The position numbers were made by a program, and so were the translations under genes. A DNA stretch of 64,000 nt from Pseudescherichia vulneris NBRC 102420 (lineage in GTDB: Bacteria > Pseudomonadota > Gammaproteobacteria > Enterobacterales > Enterobacteriaceae). The notes under the pieces are model-generated. The model made no database searches, was not told the DNA's origin, and saw nothing but the letters and a program-made list of their open reading frames with translations. This document shows positions 16,881-26,697 of the stretch, piece after piece; position 1 is the first letter of the stretch; each line of letters starts with the position of its first letter. The DNA lies in NCBI RefSeq assembly GCF_000759795.1, contig NZ_BBMZ01000021.1, positions 1 through 64,000 on the forward strand, read 5' to 3'.

Positions 16881-19800
16881 TCGCGTACTGATTGCCAACC
16901 GGGGCGAAATCGCCTGCCGCGCCATCCGCACCCTGCGCCGTCTGGGGATCGTGAGCATCGCCGTTTATTCCGACGCGGATAAAAACGCCGAGCACGTCAA
17001 GGCGGCAGATATTGCCCTGCCGCTGGGAGGTGAGAAGGCCAGCGACAGCTATCTACGCATCGACAGCATTATTGATGCCGCTAAACAAAGCGGCGCGCAG
17101 GCTATCTGGCCCGGCTACGGCTTTCTCTCTGAGAGCCTGGCCTTTGCCGACGCCTGCGAGCAGGCGGGCATTGTCTTTGTTGGCCCCACGGCGCAGCAGA
17201 TCGGTGAGTTTGGCCTCAAGCACCGGGCGCGGGAGCTGGCCGCGCAGGCCGGTGTCCCGATGACGCCGGGTACGGGCCTGCTGAACAGCCTCGATGAGGC
17301 GCTGCTGGCCGCAGAGGAGATTGGCTACCCGGTGATGTTAAAAAGCACCGCGGGCGGGGGCGGGATCGGCTTAACCCGCTGCGCCGATGGCGAGGCATTG
17401 CAGCTGGCGTGGGAGAGCGTCCGCCGTCTGGGCGAGCAGTTCTTCAGCGACGCGGGAGTGTTTATTGAGCGCTGCATCGATCGCGCCCGCCACGTCGAGG
17501 TGCAGATCTTCGGCGACGGTCAGGGCAACGTGGTAGCGCTCGGCGAGCGCGACTGCTCCCTGCAACGCCGCAATCAGAAGGTGGTGGAAGAGACGCCTGC
17601 GCCGGGGCTACCGCAGGCGACCCGCACCGCGCTGCTTGCCTCCGCCGTTGAGCTGGGCAAGCTGGTTAACTACCGCAGCGCGGGCACGGTGGAGTATATC
17701 TATGACGCCGAGCAGGATGCGTTCTACTTCCTTGAGGTCAATACCCGACTCCAGGTAGAGCACCCGGTCACCGAGTCCGTTACCGGTCTCGATCTGGTGG
17801 AGTGCATGCTGCGCGTTGCCGCCGGAGATACCATCGACTGGGAACGGCTCCAGCATGCGCCGCAGGGCGCGGCGATTGAGGTGCGGCTGTATGCCGAAAA
17901 TCCCCTGAAGAATTTCCAGCCGAGCCCTGGCGTGCTGACCCACGTAAGCTTCCCGGAGAACGTGCGCGTCGACAGCGGCGTGACCACCGGCAGCGAGGTC
18001 TCCGCCTTCTACGATCCGATGATCGCCAAGCTGATCGTCCATGCGGAGACGCGCGAGGCTGCCCTGGTTAAGCTGCGCGAGGCGCTGGACGCCACCCAGC
18101 TGCACGGCATCGCCACTAACCTTGACTACCTGCGGCAGATCGTCGCCAGCGAGGCCTTTATTGAGGGCAGCGTCTGGACGCGGATGCTCGATACGTTTAG
18201 TCCCACCACGGCGGCCATTGAGGTTTTACAGCCCGGTACCTGGAGCAGCGTTCAGGATTACCCCGGTCGTCCGGGCTACTGGGACGTGGGCGTCCCGCCC
18301 TCGGGGCCGATGGACGATTTTGCCTTCCGCCTGGCTAACCGCATCGTCGGCAACCACGCCTCCGCCGCCGGACTGGAGTTTACTCTGCAAGGCCCGACGC
18401 TGCTGTTTCACAGCGACACCACCATCGCCCTGACCGGGGCCGACTGTCATGCCGAGCTTGACGGCCAGCCGGTCACGTACTGGCAGCCGGTAGCGGTGAA
18501 GGCCGGGCAGACGCTGGTGCTGGGCCGCGCCCAGGCCGGGTGCCGCACCTATCTTGCCGTGCGCAACGGTATCGATGTGCCCTGCTATCTCGGCAGCCGG
18601 GCGACCTTCGCCCTCGGCCAGTTTGGCGGCCACGCCGGACGCACGCTGAAGGTGGCCGATCTGCTGCCTATCTCCCGACCCACGCTGGCCGCCTGCACCA
18701 CGCCTGCGCCAGAGCGGGATCCGCAGCCGCTGGCCGCCGGGCTGATCCCGGAGTATGGGGAGAGCTGGCACATCGGCGTCCTCTACGGACCCCACGGCGC
18801 GCCGGATTTCTTTACTCAGGACGCCATCGATGAGTTCTTCGCCAGCGAATGGCAGGTGCACTACAACTCTAACCGTCTCGGCGTGCGCCTGACCGGGCCG
18901 AAACCCTCCTGGACGCGGCCCGACGGCGGCGAGGCGGGCCTGCATCCGTCCAACGTTCACGACTGCGAGTACGCCATCGGCGCGATCAACTTTACCGGCG
19001 ACTTCCCGGTGATCCTTACCCGTGACGGCCCCAGCCTCGGCGGTTTTGTCTGCCCCGTGACCATCGCCAAAGCAGAGCTGTGGAAAGTGGGCCAGGTGAA
19101 GCCAGGGGATCGCCTGCGCTTCTACCCGATTAGCGTTGAAGAGGCGGTAGCGCTGGAGAAGGCCCAGCACCGCATCGTCGAGACGCTGGAGCCTGCCGAA
19201 ACGCTGCCTGAGTTTGCTACCCCGTCGCTGGCGGATCGGGACGGGATCTCCGCCGCCGCGCTGGTTTCAATTCCGGCCAGCGGCACGACGCCCGCTATCT
19301 GCTATCGCCAGGCGGGGGATAACTACATCCTGATTGAGTATGGCGAAAACGTTCTCGATCTGGCCCTGCGCCTGCGCGTCAGCCTGCTGATGGAACAGCT
19401 TCAGGCCCTGGCCCATCCGGGCATTAAAGAGCTGTCGCCCGGCGTGCGCTCTCTGCAAATCCGCTACGACAGCCTGGTTATCAGCCAGCCATCGCTGGTG
19501 AAGATGTTGCTGGATATTGAAGGCCGTCTGGGAGACGTCAGCGACATGAAGGTGCCGTCGCGCATCGTCTGGATGCCGATGGCCTTTGAGGACAGCGCCA
19601 CCCTTGGGGCGGTCAGTCGCTATCAGGACACGGTGCGGGCCACCGCCCCCTGGCTGCCGAACAACGTCGATTTTATTCAGCGCATTAATGGCCTGGCGGA
19701 TCGTAACGCGGTGCGCGACACGATTTTTGATGCCAGTTACCTGATCCTCGGTCTCGGTGATGTCTACTTGGGCGCGCCCTGCGCCGTCCCGGTAGATCCG

Positions 19801-20493
19801 CGCCACCGCCTGCTGAGCTCGAAATACAACCCGGCGCGCACCTTTACCGCCGAGGGCACGGTAGGCATCGGCGGAATGTATATGTGCATCTACGGCATGG
19901 ACTCCCCCGGCGGCTACCAGCTGGTGGGCCGCACCCTGCCTATCTGGAACAAATTCCTGAAAAACAGCCAGTTCAAACCGGACGAGCCGTGGCTGCTGCG
20001 CTTCTTTGACCAGGTTCGCTTCTATCCGGTCAGCGAGGAGGAGCTGGATCGCCTGCGGGATGATTTCCGCGAAGGCCGGGCCACTATCCGCATCGAGGAG
20101 ACGGTTTTCGATTACGCCGAGCATCTGCGTTTCCTTGCGCATAACGCCCCCGAGATTGCCCAGTTCCGCGAGCGTCAGGCTGCCGCCTTTAGCGAAGAGG
20201 TTGCCCGCTGGCAGCTCGATCAGCAGGCCCAGCCCGAGGAGATCGTCCTGCCCACGGTCGAGGCGGTAGACGACGGTGCGCTGGCGGTAAACGCCGATAT
20301 GAACGGCAACATCTGGAAGGTGTTGGTCCAGCCAGGCGATGAGGTTATCGAAGGCCAGCCGCTGGTGATTGTCGAGGCGATGAAGATGGAGCTGGCGATC
20401 CACGCCCCGCAGGCGGGCCGCATCAAGCGCATTGGCTGTCAGCCGGGCCGCCCGGTAACACCTGGCGACGCCCTACTGTGGCTTGAGCCGTGA
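16873..20493 (+). CDS. uca: Urea carboxylase (biotin-dependent)
   Basis: 1206 residues from ATG 16873 (MFDRVLIANRGEIACRA). It carboxylates urea to allophanate using ATP, bicarbonate and biotin. Order: biotin carboxylase (about 1-450, with ATP-grasp loop KSTAGGGGIGLTR and ERDCSLQRRNQKVVEE, EVNTRLQVEHPVTE), a KipA/AHS2-like domain (PGRPGYWDVGVPPSGPMDDFAFR), a KipI/AHS1-like domain (about 820-1050) and a biotin carboxyl carrier domain with VEAMKMELAI near the end. Length is standard. It overlaps the preceding gene, so the two are translationally coupled. Its product and atzF's form the two halves of urea amidolyase. Confidence 0.95.
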   Translation: MFDRVLIANRGEIACRAIRTLRRLGIVSIAVYSDADKNAEHVKAADIALPLGGEKASDSYLRIDSIIDAAKQSGAQAIWPGYGFLSESLAFADACEQAGIVFVGPTAQQIGEFGLKHRARELAAQAGVPMTPGTGLLNSLDEALLAAEEIGYPVMLKSTAGGGGIGLTRCADGEALQLAWESVRRLGEQFFSDAGVFIERCIDRARHVEVQIFGDGQGNVVALGERDCSLQRRNQKVVEETPAPGLPQATRTALLASAVELGKLVNYRSAGTVEYIYDAEQDAFYFLEVNTRLQVEHPVTESVTGLDLVECMLRVAAGDTIDWERLQHAPQGAAIEVRLYAENPLKNFQPSPGVLTHVSFPENVRVDSGVTTGSEVSAFYDPMIAKLIVHAETREAALVKLREALDATQLHGIATNLDYLRQIVASEAFIEGSVWTRMLDTFSPTTAAIEVLQPGTWSSVQDYPGRPGYWDVGVPPSGPMDDFAFRLANRIVGNHASAAGLEFTLQGPTLLFHSDTTIALTGADCHAELDGQPVTYWQPVAVKAGQTLVLGRAQAGCRTYLAVRNGIDVPCYLGSRATFALGQFGGHAGRTLKVADLLPISRPTLAACTTPAPERDPQPLAAGLIPEYGESWHIGVLYGPHGAPDFFTQDAIDEFFASEWQVHYNSNRLGVRLTGPKPSWTRPDGGEAGLHPSNVHDCEYAIGAINFTGDFPVILTRDGPSLGGFVCPVTIAKAELWKVGQVKPGDRLRFYPISVEEAVALEKAQHRIVETLEPAETLPEFATPSLADRDGISAAALVSIPASGTTPAICYRQAGDNYILIEYGENVLDLALRLRVSLLMEQLQALAHPGIKELSPGVRSLQIRYDSLVISQPSLVKMLLDIEGRLGDVSDMKVPSRIVWMPMAFEDSATLGAVSRYQDTVRATAPWLPNNVDFIQRINGLADRNAVRDTIFDASYLILGLGDVYLGAPCAVPVDPRHRLLSSKYNPARTFTAEGTVGIGGMYMCIYGMDSPGGYQLVGRTLPIWNKFLKNSQFKPDEPWLLRFFDQVRFYPVSEEELDRLRDDFREGRATIRIEETVFDYAEHLRFLAHNAPEIAQFRERQAAAFSEEVARWQLDQQAQPEEIVLPTVEAVDDGALAVNADMNGNIWKVLVQPGDEVIEGQPLVIVEAMKMELAIHAPQAGRIKRIGCQPGRPVTPGDALLWLEP

Positions 20494-21182
20494 GCATGGG
20501 CGGCAAGCCGGGGCTGGCGGAGCGCATCTACCGCGCGCTGAAAAATGAGATTTTCACTTTTCAGCTGATGCCGGGGGATCGCTTTAGCGAGAGCGAGGTT
20601 GCCGGACGGATGGCCGCCAGCCGAACCCCGGTGCGCCAGGCGCTCTACTGGCTGGAGCACGAGGGTTATGTGGAGGTGGCCTCCCGCAGCGGCTGGCAGG
20701 TAAAGCCGTTCGACTTCGCCTGGTTCGAGGCGCTGTACGATCTGCGGATCGTGCTGGAGCGCGAGGCGGTTCGTCGCCTGTGCGGCATGCCTCCCGGCAC
20801 CTGCGCCGAGCATCTCGCCCCGCTGATTGCGTTTTGGGTCGATGCCCTGCCGCTGGAAGACGGGCTGGCGGTCTCGACCCATGACGAGCAGTTCCATACC
20901 GCGCTGGTGGCGGCAACGGGCAACGGCGAGATGACGCGAGTGCACGTCGATCTGACGGAGAAGATACGCATTATTCGCCATCTCGACTTTACGCGGGACG
21001 ATCGGGTGGCAGCGACCTATCAGGAACACGGGCGTGTGCTACGCGCCATTTTGACACAGCAGACAGAGGAGGCGCAGCGGATCCTGACCGACCACATATT
21101 ACAGAGCAAAGCGGTGGTCAGAAAAATCACACTACACAGGCTTCAGCAATCGCGGCTACCGCCGGTTTCATCGCAGATATAA
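20490..21182 (+). CDS. GntR-family (FCD) transcriptional regulator
   Basis: 230 residues. An N-terminal winged helix (LAERIYRALKNEIFTFQLMPGD, SESEVAGRMAASRTPVRQAL) is followed by an all-helical FCD ligand domain. The metal or acid-binding residues of the latter include HDEQFHTALVAATGN and the EHGRVLRAILTQ region. The start overlaps the uca stop as GTGA; an ATG two codons later at 20496 is also possible. Placed between the catabolic and transport genes, it is probably a local regulator responding to urea, allophanate or a related metabolite. The ligand is unknown. Confidence 0.85.
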   Translation: MSMGGKPGLAERIYRALKNEIFTFQLMPGDRFSESEVAGRMAASRTPVRQALYWLEHEGYVEVASRSGWQVKPFDFAWFEALYDLRIVLEREAVRRLCGMPPGTCAEHLAPLIAFWVDALPLEDGLAVSTHDEQFHTALVAATGNGEMTRVHVDLTEKIRIIRHLDFTRDDRVAATYQEHGRVLRAILTQQTEEAQRILTDHILQSKAVVRKITLHRLQQSRLPPVSSQI

Positions 21183-21216
21183 CGCAATAATTCTCTTACA
21201 CTTCTAGGGGTTGATG

Positions 21217-22488
21217 ATGAAAACACGTTCGTTAATTAAAGCCTTTGCCCTCTCCGCCACCATGGTCGGCATGGGGATCTCATGGCAAGCCTGGGCCGCC
21301 GATACCATCAAGGTCGGCATCATGCACTCGCTCTCCGGCACTATGGCGATCTCCGAGACGCCGCTGAAGAACGTTGCGCTGATGACCATCGATGAGATCA
21401 ACGCCAACGGCGGCGTGCTGGGGAAAAAGCTGGAGCCGGTGGTGGTCGATCCCGCCTCTAACTGGCCGCTGTTCGCTGAGAAAGCCCGCCAGCTCATCTC
21501 CCAGGATAAGGTCGCCGCGGTATTTGGCTGCTGGACTTCGGTGTCGCGCAAATCGGTGCTGCCGGTGTTTGAGGAGCTGAATGGCCTGCTCTTCTACCCG
21601 GTGCAGTACGAGGGCGAAGAGATGTCCCCGAACGTCTTCTACACCGGCGCAGCCCCGAATCAGCAGGCGATCCCGGCGGTAGAGTATCTGATGAGCGAGG
21701 ACGGCGGCAGCGCCAAACGCTTCTTCCTGCTGGGCACCGACTACGTCTACCCGCGCACCACCAATAAGATCCTGCGCGCCTTCCTGCACAGCAAAGGCGT
21801 ACAGGATAAAGATATCGAAGAGGTCTACACCCCGTTTGGCCACAGCGACTACCAAACCATCGTCGCCAATATCAAGAAGTTCGCCGCCGGAGGCAAAACC
21901 GCCGTGGTCTCCACCATCAACGGCGACTCCAACGTGCCGTTCTATAAGGAGCTGGCTAACCAGAGCATCAAGGCTACCGACGTGCCGGTCGTGGCCTTCT
22001 CGGTGGGCGAAGAGGAGCTGCGCGGGATCGACACCAAGCCGCTGGTGGGCCATTTGGCGGCATGGAACTACTTTGAATCCGTCGATAACCCCACCAACGC
22101 CAAATTTGTAGCTGACTACAAGGCCTATGCCAAAGCGCATAACCTGCCGAATGCCGACACCGTGGTGACCAACGATCCGATGGAGGCCACCTACGTCGGG
22201 CTGCACATGTGGGCCCAGGCGGTAGAGAAAGCGGGCACCACCGACGTGGATAAGGTGCGCGCGGCGATGGCCGGACAGACCTATAAAGCGCCGGACGGCT
22301 TCACCCTGACCATGGACAAGACCAACCATCACCTGCACAAGCCGGTAATGATCGGCGAGATCGAAGACAACGGCCAGTTCAACGTCGTGTGGCAGACCGA
22401 ACAGCCGGTTCGCGCCCAGCCGTGGAGCCCGTTCATCGCCGGTAACGATAAGAAGCCGGATACGCCGGTGAAATCCTCCGGGCAGTAA
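21217..22488 (+). CDS. urtA: Urea ABC transporter substrate-binding protein
   Basis: About 423 residues with a signal peptide (MKTRSLIKAFALSATMVGMG to AWA). The type-I periplasmic binding fold of the UrtA/AmiC group begins DTIKVGIMHSLSGTMAISETPLKN. FGCWTSVSRKSVLPVFEE, FYPVQYEGEEMSPNVFYTGA and GTDYVYPRT, hallmarks of UrtA, are all present. AGGGG lies 6 nt before ATG 21217; a second ATG at 21214 is too close to it. It delivers urea to UrtBC. A stable hairpin follows the stop, as is common after binding-protein genes, which must be made in excess. Confidence 0.95.
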   Translation: MKTRSLIKAFALSATMVGMGISWQAWAADTIKVGIMHSLSGTMAISETPLKNVALMTIDEINANGGVLGKKLEPVVVDPASNWPLFAEKARQLISQDKVAAVFGCWTSVSRKSVLPVFEELNGLLFYPVQYEGEEMSPNVFYTGAAPNQQAIPAVEYLMSEDGGSAKRFFLLGTDYVYPRTTNKILRAFLHSKGVQDKDIEEVYTPFGHSDYQTIVANIKKFAAGGKTAVVSTINGDSNVPFYKELANQSIKATDVPVVAFSVGEEELRGIDTKPLVGHLAAWNYFESVDNPTNAKFVADYKAYAKAHNLPNADTVVTNDPMEATYVGLHMWAQAVEKAGTTDVDKVRAAMAGQTYKAPDGFTLTMDKTNHHLHKPVMIGEIEDNGQFNVVWQTEQPVRAQPWSPFIAGNDKKPDTPVKSSGQ

Positions 22489-22495
22489 CCCAGGC

Positions 22496-22519
22496 GCCCG
22501 GCGGCATGCGCTGCCGGGC
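22496..22519 (+). repeat. REP-like hairpin between urtA and urtB
   Basis: GCCCGGC (22496-22502) and GCCGGGC (22513-22519) pair, and the stem can extend inwards to 10 bp with one G-T pair. There is no T-run, so it probably stabilises urtA mRNA or weakens readthrough. Its sequence resembles the REP at 31244-31265. Confidence 0.6.
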
Positions 22520-22547
22520 AATGACCCCATCAGCGGAATGAGCGACC

Positions 22548-24122
22548 ATGAAAATAGCCACGCGCTTCGGCCTCTTCTTTGCCTGCTGCCTGCTGTTCAT
22601 CGGCACGGCCTCTGCCGGACCGGCAAGCGAGTACGGCGCTGCCAGCCGGACCCAGCAGGCACAGCTTTTACAAACCTGGTCCGCCGCGCCCGATGCGTCG
22701 CGTTTTCCCCTGCTTCAGACGCTTCGCCAGGAGAACGTGGTCGTTGATAAACGCGGCCAGCTCTTTACCCAGTCGGGAGAGACCCTGACGCCGCTGGAGG
22801 GCAACGCAGCCCCAGAGGGTAAACCGCGTAAGCTGTTTATGAACAACCGCATCCGCACCCTGGTGGCTAATGCCTTTGCCGCCCACCAGCTGGTGAGCGA
22901 GGATCGTACTCAGCGTCTTGCCGCTGCCCATAATCTGCAAAACGACGCCACGGCGGAGCAGCTGCCTCTACTGCAACAGCGGCTGGCCCAGGAGCAGGAT
23001 GACGAGGTCAAGTCGGCCCTGCTGCTGGCCATCGCCACTCTCCAGCTCGCCGATGCTAATCCGCAGGTGCGTCTGCAGGCGGTCAAACAGCTGGGTGAAA
23101 GCAGCGCTCCGCCGATCCAGGCCAGCCTTCAGCGGCTGACCCAGCCGCAAAACGAGCCAGACGCCAGCGTGCGCACCGCCGCCGCCGACAGCCTGAAGCA
23201 GATCCAGCAGCGCCTGCGCTGGGGTGACTGGCTGGGGCAGGCCTTTAGCGGCCTGTCGCTGGGATCTATCCTGCTGCTCGCCGCCCTCGGTCTGGCTATT
23301 ACCTACGGTCTGCTGGGGGTGATCAACATGGCCCACGGCGAGATGCTGATGCTGGGGGCCTATGCCACCTGGCTGGTACAGGATCTCTTTGCCCGCCTCG
23401 CCCCGCAGTGGCTGGCCCTCTACCCCATCGTCGCCCTGCCGGTAGCTTTTTTCATTACCGCCGCGATGGGCATGGCGCTGGAGCGGCTGATCATTCGTCA
23501 CCTGTATGGGCGTCCGCTGGAGACCCTGCTGGCTACATGGGGCATCAGTTTGATGCTGATCCAACTGGTGCGCCTGCTCTTTGGAGCGCAGAACCTGGAG
23601 GTGGCCAACCCCGGCTGGCTCTCCGGCGGCTGGGCGGTGCTGCCCAACCTGATCCTGCCTTATAACCGCATCGCGGTGATCGTCTTTGTCCTGCTGGTGC
23701 TGGCCCTCACCTGGCTGCTGCTCAACAAGACCCGGCTGGGGATGAACGTGCGGGCAGTCACTCAGAACCGGCGGATGGCCGACTGCTGCGGCGTGCCCAC
23801 CGGGCGGGTAGATATGCTGGCCTTCGGGCTGGGATCCGGCATCGCCGGGCTGGGGGGCGTGGCGCTCTCGCAGCTAGGCAACGTCGGTCCCGAACTGGGC
23901 CAGGGCTATATCATCGACTCATTTTTAGTGGTGGTACTGGGTGGCGTTGGTCAGTTGGCAGGCACGGTGGTGGCGGCCTTTGGCCTTGGCATCATCAACA
24001 AGCTGCTGGAGCCGCAGATTGGCGCGGTGCTGGGCAAAATCGCCATTCTGGTACTGATCGTGCTGTTTATCCAGAAACGGCCACAGGGGCTGTTCGCATT
24101 CAAGGGGCGAGTGATCGACTGA
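22548..24122 (+). CDS. urtB: Urea ABC transporter permease UrtB
   Basis: 524 residues. A signal-like N-terminus (MKIATRFGLFFACCLLFIG) leads into a region of about 200 residues, predicted periplasmic and helical with HEAT-like character (LPLLQQRLAQEQDDEVKSALLLAIATLQL, NPQVRLQAVKQLGES). The LivH-type permease follows from about residue 225, with GLAITYGLLGVINMAHGEMLMLGAY and the late conserved GGVGQLAGTVVAA. This extended form is usual for UrtB. It forms the channel with UrtC. The stop overlaps the urtC ATG by one base. Confidence 0.95.
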   Translation: MKIATRFGLFFACCLLFIGTASAGPASEYGAASRTQQAQLLQTWSAAPDASRFPLLQTLRQENVVVDKRGQLFTQSGETLTPLEGNAAPEGKPRKLFMNNRIRTLVANAFAAHQLVSEDRTQRLAAAHNLQNDATAEQLPLLQQRLAQEQDDEVKSALLLAIATLQLADANPQVRLQAVKQLGESSAPPIQASLQRLTQPQNEPDASVRTAAADSLKQIQQRLRWGDWLGQAFSGLSLGSILLLAALGLAITYGLLGVINMAHGEMLMLGAYATWLVQDLFARLAPQWLALYPIVALPVAFFITAAMGMALERLIIRHLYGRPLETLLATWGISLMLIQLVRLLFGAQNLEVANPGWLSGGWAVLPNLILPYNRIAVIVFVLLVLALTWLLLNKTRLGMNVRAVTQNRRMADCCGVPTGRVDMLAFGLGSGIAGLGGVALSQLGNVGPELGQGYIIDSFLVVVLGGVGQLAGTVVAAFGLGIINKLLEPQIGAVLGKIAILVLIVLFIQKRPQGLFAFKGRVID

Positions 24123-25198
24123 TGAGCCAACCTATAACCCTAACGCTGGCGCAGCGTGCGCCCCGTCTGACGCGCACCCTGACGCTGGGCATTATCGTCC
24201 TGCTGCTGGCCCTGCCGTTTTTGGCCCTGCTACCGCAGGATCACCCTCTGGCAATGTCCGCCTACACCCTGACGCTGGTGGGCAAGATCCTCTGCTACGC
24301 CATCGTCGCCGTGGCGCTGGATCTGGTCTGGGGCTACGCTGGCCTGCTGTCGCTGGGGCACGGGCTGTTCTTTGCTCTCGGTGGCTATGCGATGGGCATG
24401 TACCTGATGCGCCAGGCGGCGGGGGATGGCCTTCCGGCCTTTATGACCTTTCTCTCGTGGAGCGAGATGCCGTGGTTCTGGACCGGCACCCAGCACTTTG
24501 CGTGGGCGCTGTGCCTGATCGTCCTGCTGCCGGGCCTGCTGGCGCTGCTGTTTGGCTACTTCGCCTTCCGCTCGCGTATTAAAGACGTCTACTTCTCGAT
24601 CATGACTCAGGCGCTGACCTACGCCGGGATGCTGCTCTTCTTCCGCAATGAAACCGGCTTCGGCGGTAACAACGGCTTCACCGGTTTTACCACCCTGCTC
24701 GGTTTTCCGGTCACCGCCACCGGGACGCGCATCGGCCTGTTTATCGCCACCGTGCTGCTGCTGGTCGCCGCGCTGGGTATCGGCATGGCGCTGGCGCGCA
24801 GCAAGTTTGGTCGAGTGCTAACGGCGGTGCGCGACGCCGAGAACCGGCTGATGTTTTGCGGCTACGATCCGCAGGGGTTCAAGCTCTTTGTCTGGACGCT
24901 CTCCGCCGTGCTCTGCGGTCTCGCCGGGGCGCTCTACGTGCCGCAGGTGGGCATTATCAACCCAAGCGAAATGTCGCCTACCAACTCCATCGAAGCCGCC
25001 ATCTGGGTAGCGCTGGGCGGGCGCGGGACGCTGATCGGGCCGCTGCTGGGGGCGGGTATCGTCAACGGGGCGAAGAGCTTCTTCACCGTGGCCTTCCCGG
25101 AGTACTGGCTCTTTTTCCTGGGCCTGATGTTTATCCTCGTCACGCTGTTTTTACCGCGCGGCGTGATTGGTTTGCTGAAGCGGAGAAAGCATGACTGA
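24122..25198 (+). CDS. urtC: Urea ABC transporter permease UrtC
   Basis: 358 residues, LivM-type permease with about nine to ten helices. ALDLVWGYAGLLSLGHGLFFALGGYAMGMYLMR and FGGNNGFTGF are family landmarks, as is RDAENRLMFCGYDP, the loop that contacts the ATPase. GPLLGAGIVNGAKSFFT comes near the end. The gene overlaps urtB by 1 nt and urtD by 8 nt, so the transporter genes are tightly coupled. Confidence 0.95.
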   Translation: MSQPITLTLAQRAPRLTRTLTLGIIVLLLALPFLALLPQDHPLAMSAYTLTLVGKILCYAIVAVALDLVWGYAGLLSLGHGLFFALGGYAMGMYLMRQAAGDGLPAFMTFLSWSEMPWFWTGTQHFAWALCLIVLLPGLLALLFGYFAFRSRIKDVYFSIMTQALTYAGMLLFFRNETGFGGNNGFTGFTTLLGFPVTATGTRIGLFIATVLLLVAALGIGMALARSKFGRVLTAVRDAENRLMFCGYDPQGFKLFVWTLSAVLCGLAGALYVPQVGIINPSEMSPTNSIEAAIWVALGGRGTLIGPLLGAGIVNGAKSFFTVAFPEYWLFFLGLMFILVTLFLPRGVIGLLKRRKHD

Positions 25199-25982
25199 CA
25201 CCCTTTTTACCCAGCCGCTGCCGCAGGATCGCTACCGGGAGACCACCGACCCGGTGCTGATGCTGGAGAATATCAACGTCTCCTTCGACAGCTTCCGCGC
25301 CCTCACCGACCTGACGTTGGCGATTGGCGTTGGCGAGCTGCGCTGCATCATCGGCCCCAACGGCGCAGGCAAAACCACGCTGATGGATGTGATCACCGGC
25401 AAGACCCGCCCGGACAGCGGCCGCGTGATCTACGACCAGGATATCGATCTGACCCAGCTCTCCCCGGTGGAGATTGCCCGGGCGGGCATCGGACGCAAGT
25501 TTCAGAAGCCGACGGTATTTGAGGCGCTGACGGTGGCGGAGAATCTGGAGATCGCCCTGAAAACCGACAAATCGGTCTGGGCCAGCCTGCGGGCGACGCT
25601 CAGCGGCGAGCAGCGGGATCGTATCGACGAGACCCTGGAGCTGCTGCGGCTGGCCAATCAAAGTCAGCGGCAGGCGGGGCTGCTCTCACACGGCCAAAAG
25701 CAGTTTTTGGAGATCGGCATGCTGCTGGTACAGGAGCCGCACCTGCTGCTCCTCGACGAGCCAGCCGCCGGGCTGACGGACGCCGAGACAGAGTATATTG
25801 CCGAGCTGTTTCGCACCCTGGCCGGCAAGCACTCCCTGATGGTGGTGGAGCACGATATGGGCTTTGTCGATACCATTGCCGATCACGTTACGGTGCTGCA
25901 CCAGGGCCAGGTGCTGGCCGAGGGTTCCCTGCGCGAGGTGCAGGCGAATGAACAGGTTATTGACGTTTATCTGGGGCGCTAA
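25191..25982 (+). CDS. urtD: Urea ABC transporter ATPase UrtD
   Basis: 263 residues, LivG-type ABC ATPase. The Walker A is GPNGAGKTT, the signature LLSHGQKQFLEIG (a variant of LSGGQ usual in UrtD), the Walker B LLLLDEPAAGLTD, and the switch histidine is in VVEHDM. It lacks a membrane segment and acts at the cytoplasmic face with UrtE. It starts inside urtC and ends 1 nt before the urtE ATG. Confidence 0.95.
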   Translation: MTDTLFTQPLPQDRYRETTDPVLMLENINVSFDSFRALTDLTLAIGVGELRCIIGPNGAGKTTLMDVITGKTRPDSGRVIYDQDIDLTQLSPVEIARAGIGRKFQKPTVFEALTVAENLEIALKTDKSVWASLRATLSGEQRDRIDETLELLRLANQSQRQAGLLSHGQKQFLEIGMLLVQEPHLLLLDEPAAGLTDAETEYIAELFRTLAGKHSLMVVEHDMGFVDTIADHVTVLHQGQVLAEGSLREVQANEQVIDVYLGR

Positions 25983-25983
25983 C

Positions 25984-26682
25984 ATGCTGGAAGTGAATGA
26001 ACTGCATCAATACTACGGCGGCAGCCATATCCTGCGCGGCCTCTCGTTTGCGACGCATCCCGGCGAGGTGACCTGTCTGCTGGGGCGCAACGGCGTGGGA
26101 AAAACCACCCTACTGAAGTGCCTGATGGGGCTGATCCCGGCGAAGTCCGGAACCATTAGCTGGCAGGGTAAGCCCATCAATCAGCAGAAACCCCATCAGC
26201 GGGTGCGCAGCGGCATGGCCTACGTGCCGCAGGGGCGGGAGATCTTTCCCCGGCTGACGGTTGAGGAGAATCTGCTGATGGGCCTGGCGCGCTTTACCGG
26301 TTCGCAGGCGAAGCGGGTTCCCGATGAGATCTACGATCTGTTCCCGGTGCTGCGGGAGATGAAGCAGCGGCGCGGGGGCGATCTCTCCGGTGGTCAGCAG
26401 CAGCAGTTAGCTATTGGCCGGGCGCTGGCCTGTCGGCCGCAGCTACTGATCCTCGATGAACCGACGGAGGGGATCCAACCTTCGGTGATCAAGGAGATTG
26501 GCGTGGTGATCAAGACCCTGGCCGCGCGCGGCGACATGGCGATCCTGCTGGTGGAGCAGTTTTATGACTTCGCCGCGGAGCTGGCGGACAGCTATCTGGT
26601 GATGTCCAGGGGAGCGATCGTTCAGCGCGGCAGAGGCGAAGAGATGGAGAGCCACGGCGTGCGCAATCTGGTGGCGATTTAG
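25984..26682 (+). CDS. urtE: Urea ABC transporter ATPase UrtE
   Basis: 232 residues from ATG 25984 (MLEVNELHQYYGGSHILRG); an upstream open frame is only a shadow of urtD. It is a LivF-type ABC ATPase with Walker A GRNGVGKTT, Q-loop PQGREIFPRLTVEENL, signature LSGGQQQQLAIG, Walker B LLILDEPTEGIQPS and switch VEQFYDFA. It is the last gene of the operon, followed by a hairpin and the convergent bioD2. Confidence 0.95.
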   Translation: MLEVNELHQYYGGSHILRGLSFATHPGEVTCLLGRNGVGKTTLLKCLMGLIPAKSGTISWQGKPINQQKPHQRVRSGMAYVPQGREIFPRLTVEENLLMGLARFTGSQAKRVPDEIYDLFPVLREMKQRRGGDLSGGQQQQLAIGRALACRPQLLILDEPTEGIQPSVIKEIGVVIKTLAARGDMAILLVEQFYDFAAELADSYLVMSRGAIVQRGRGEEMESHGVRNLVAI

Positions 26683-26697
26683 CCGTGGCCGTCAGCG

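Noticed and set aside
19267-20403. 378-codon antisense ORF inside urea carboxylase
   Set aside because: Shadow of a GC-rich gene in the opposite frame; sense frame has clear domains to its end.
21280-22530. 416-codon antisense ORF across urtA
   Set aside because: Shadow of urtA, which has clear UrtA motifs; no ribosome site or family match.
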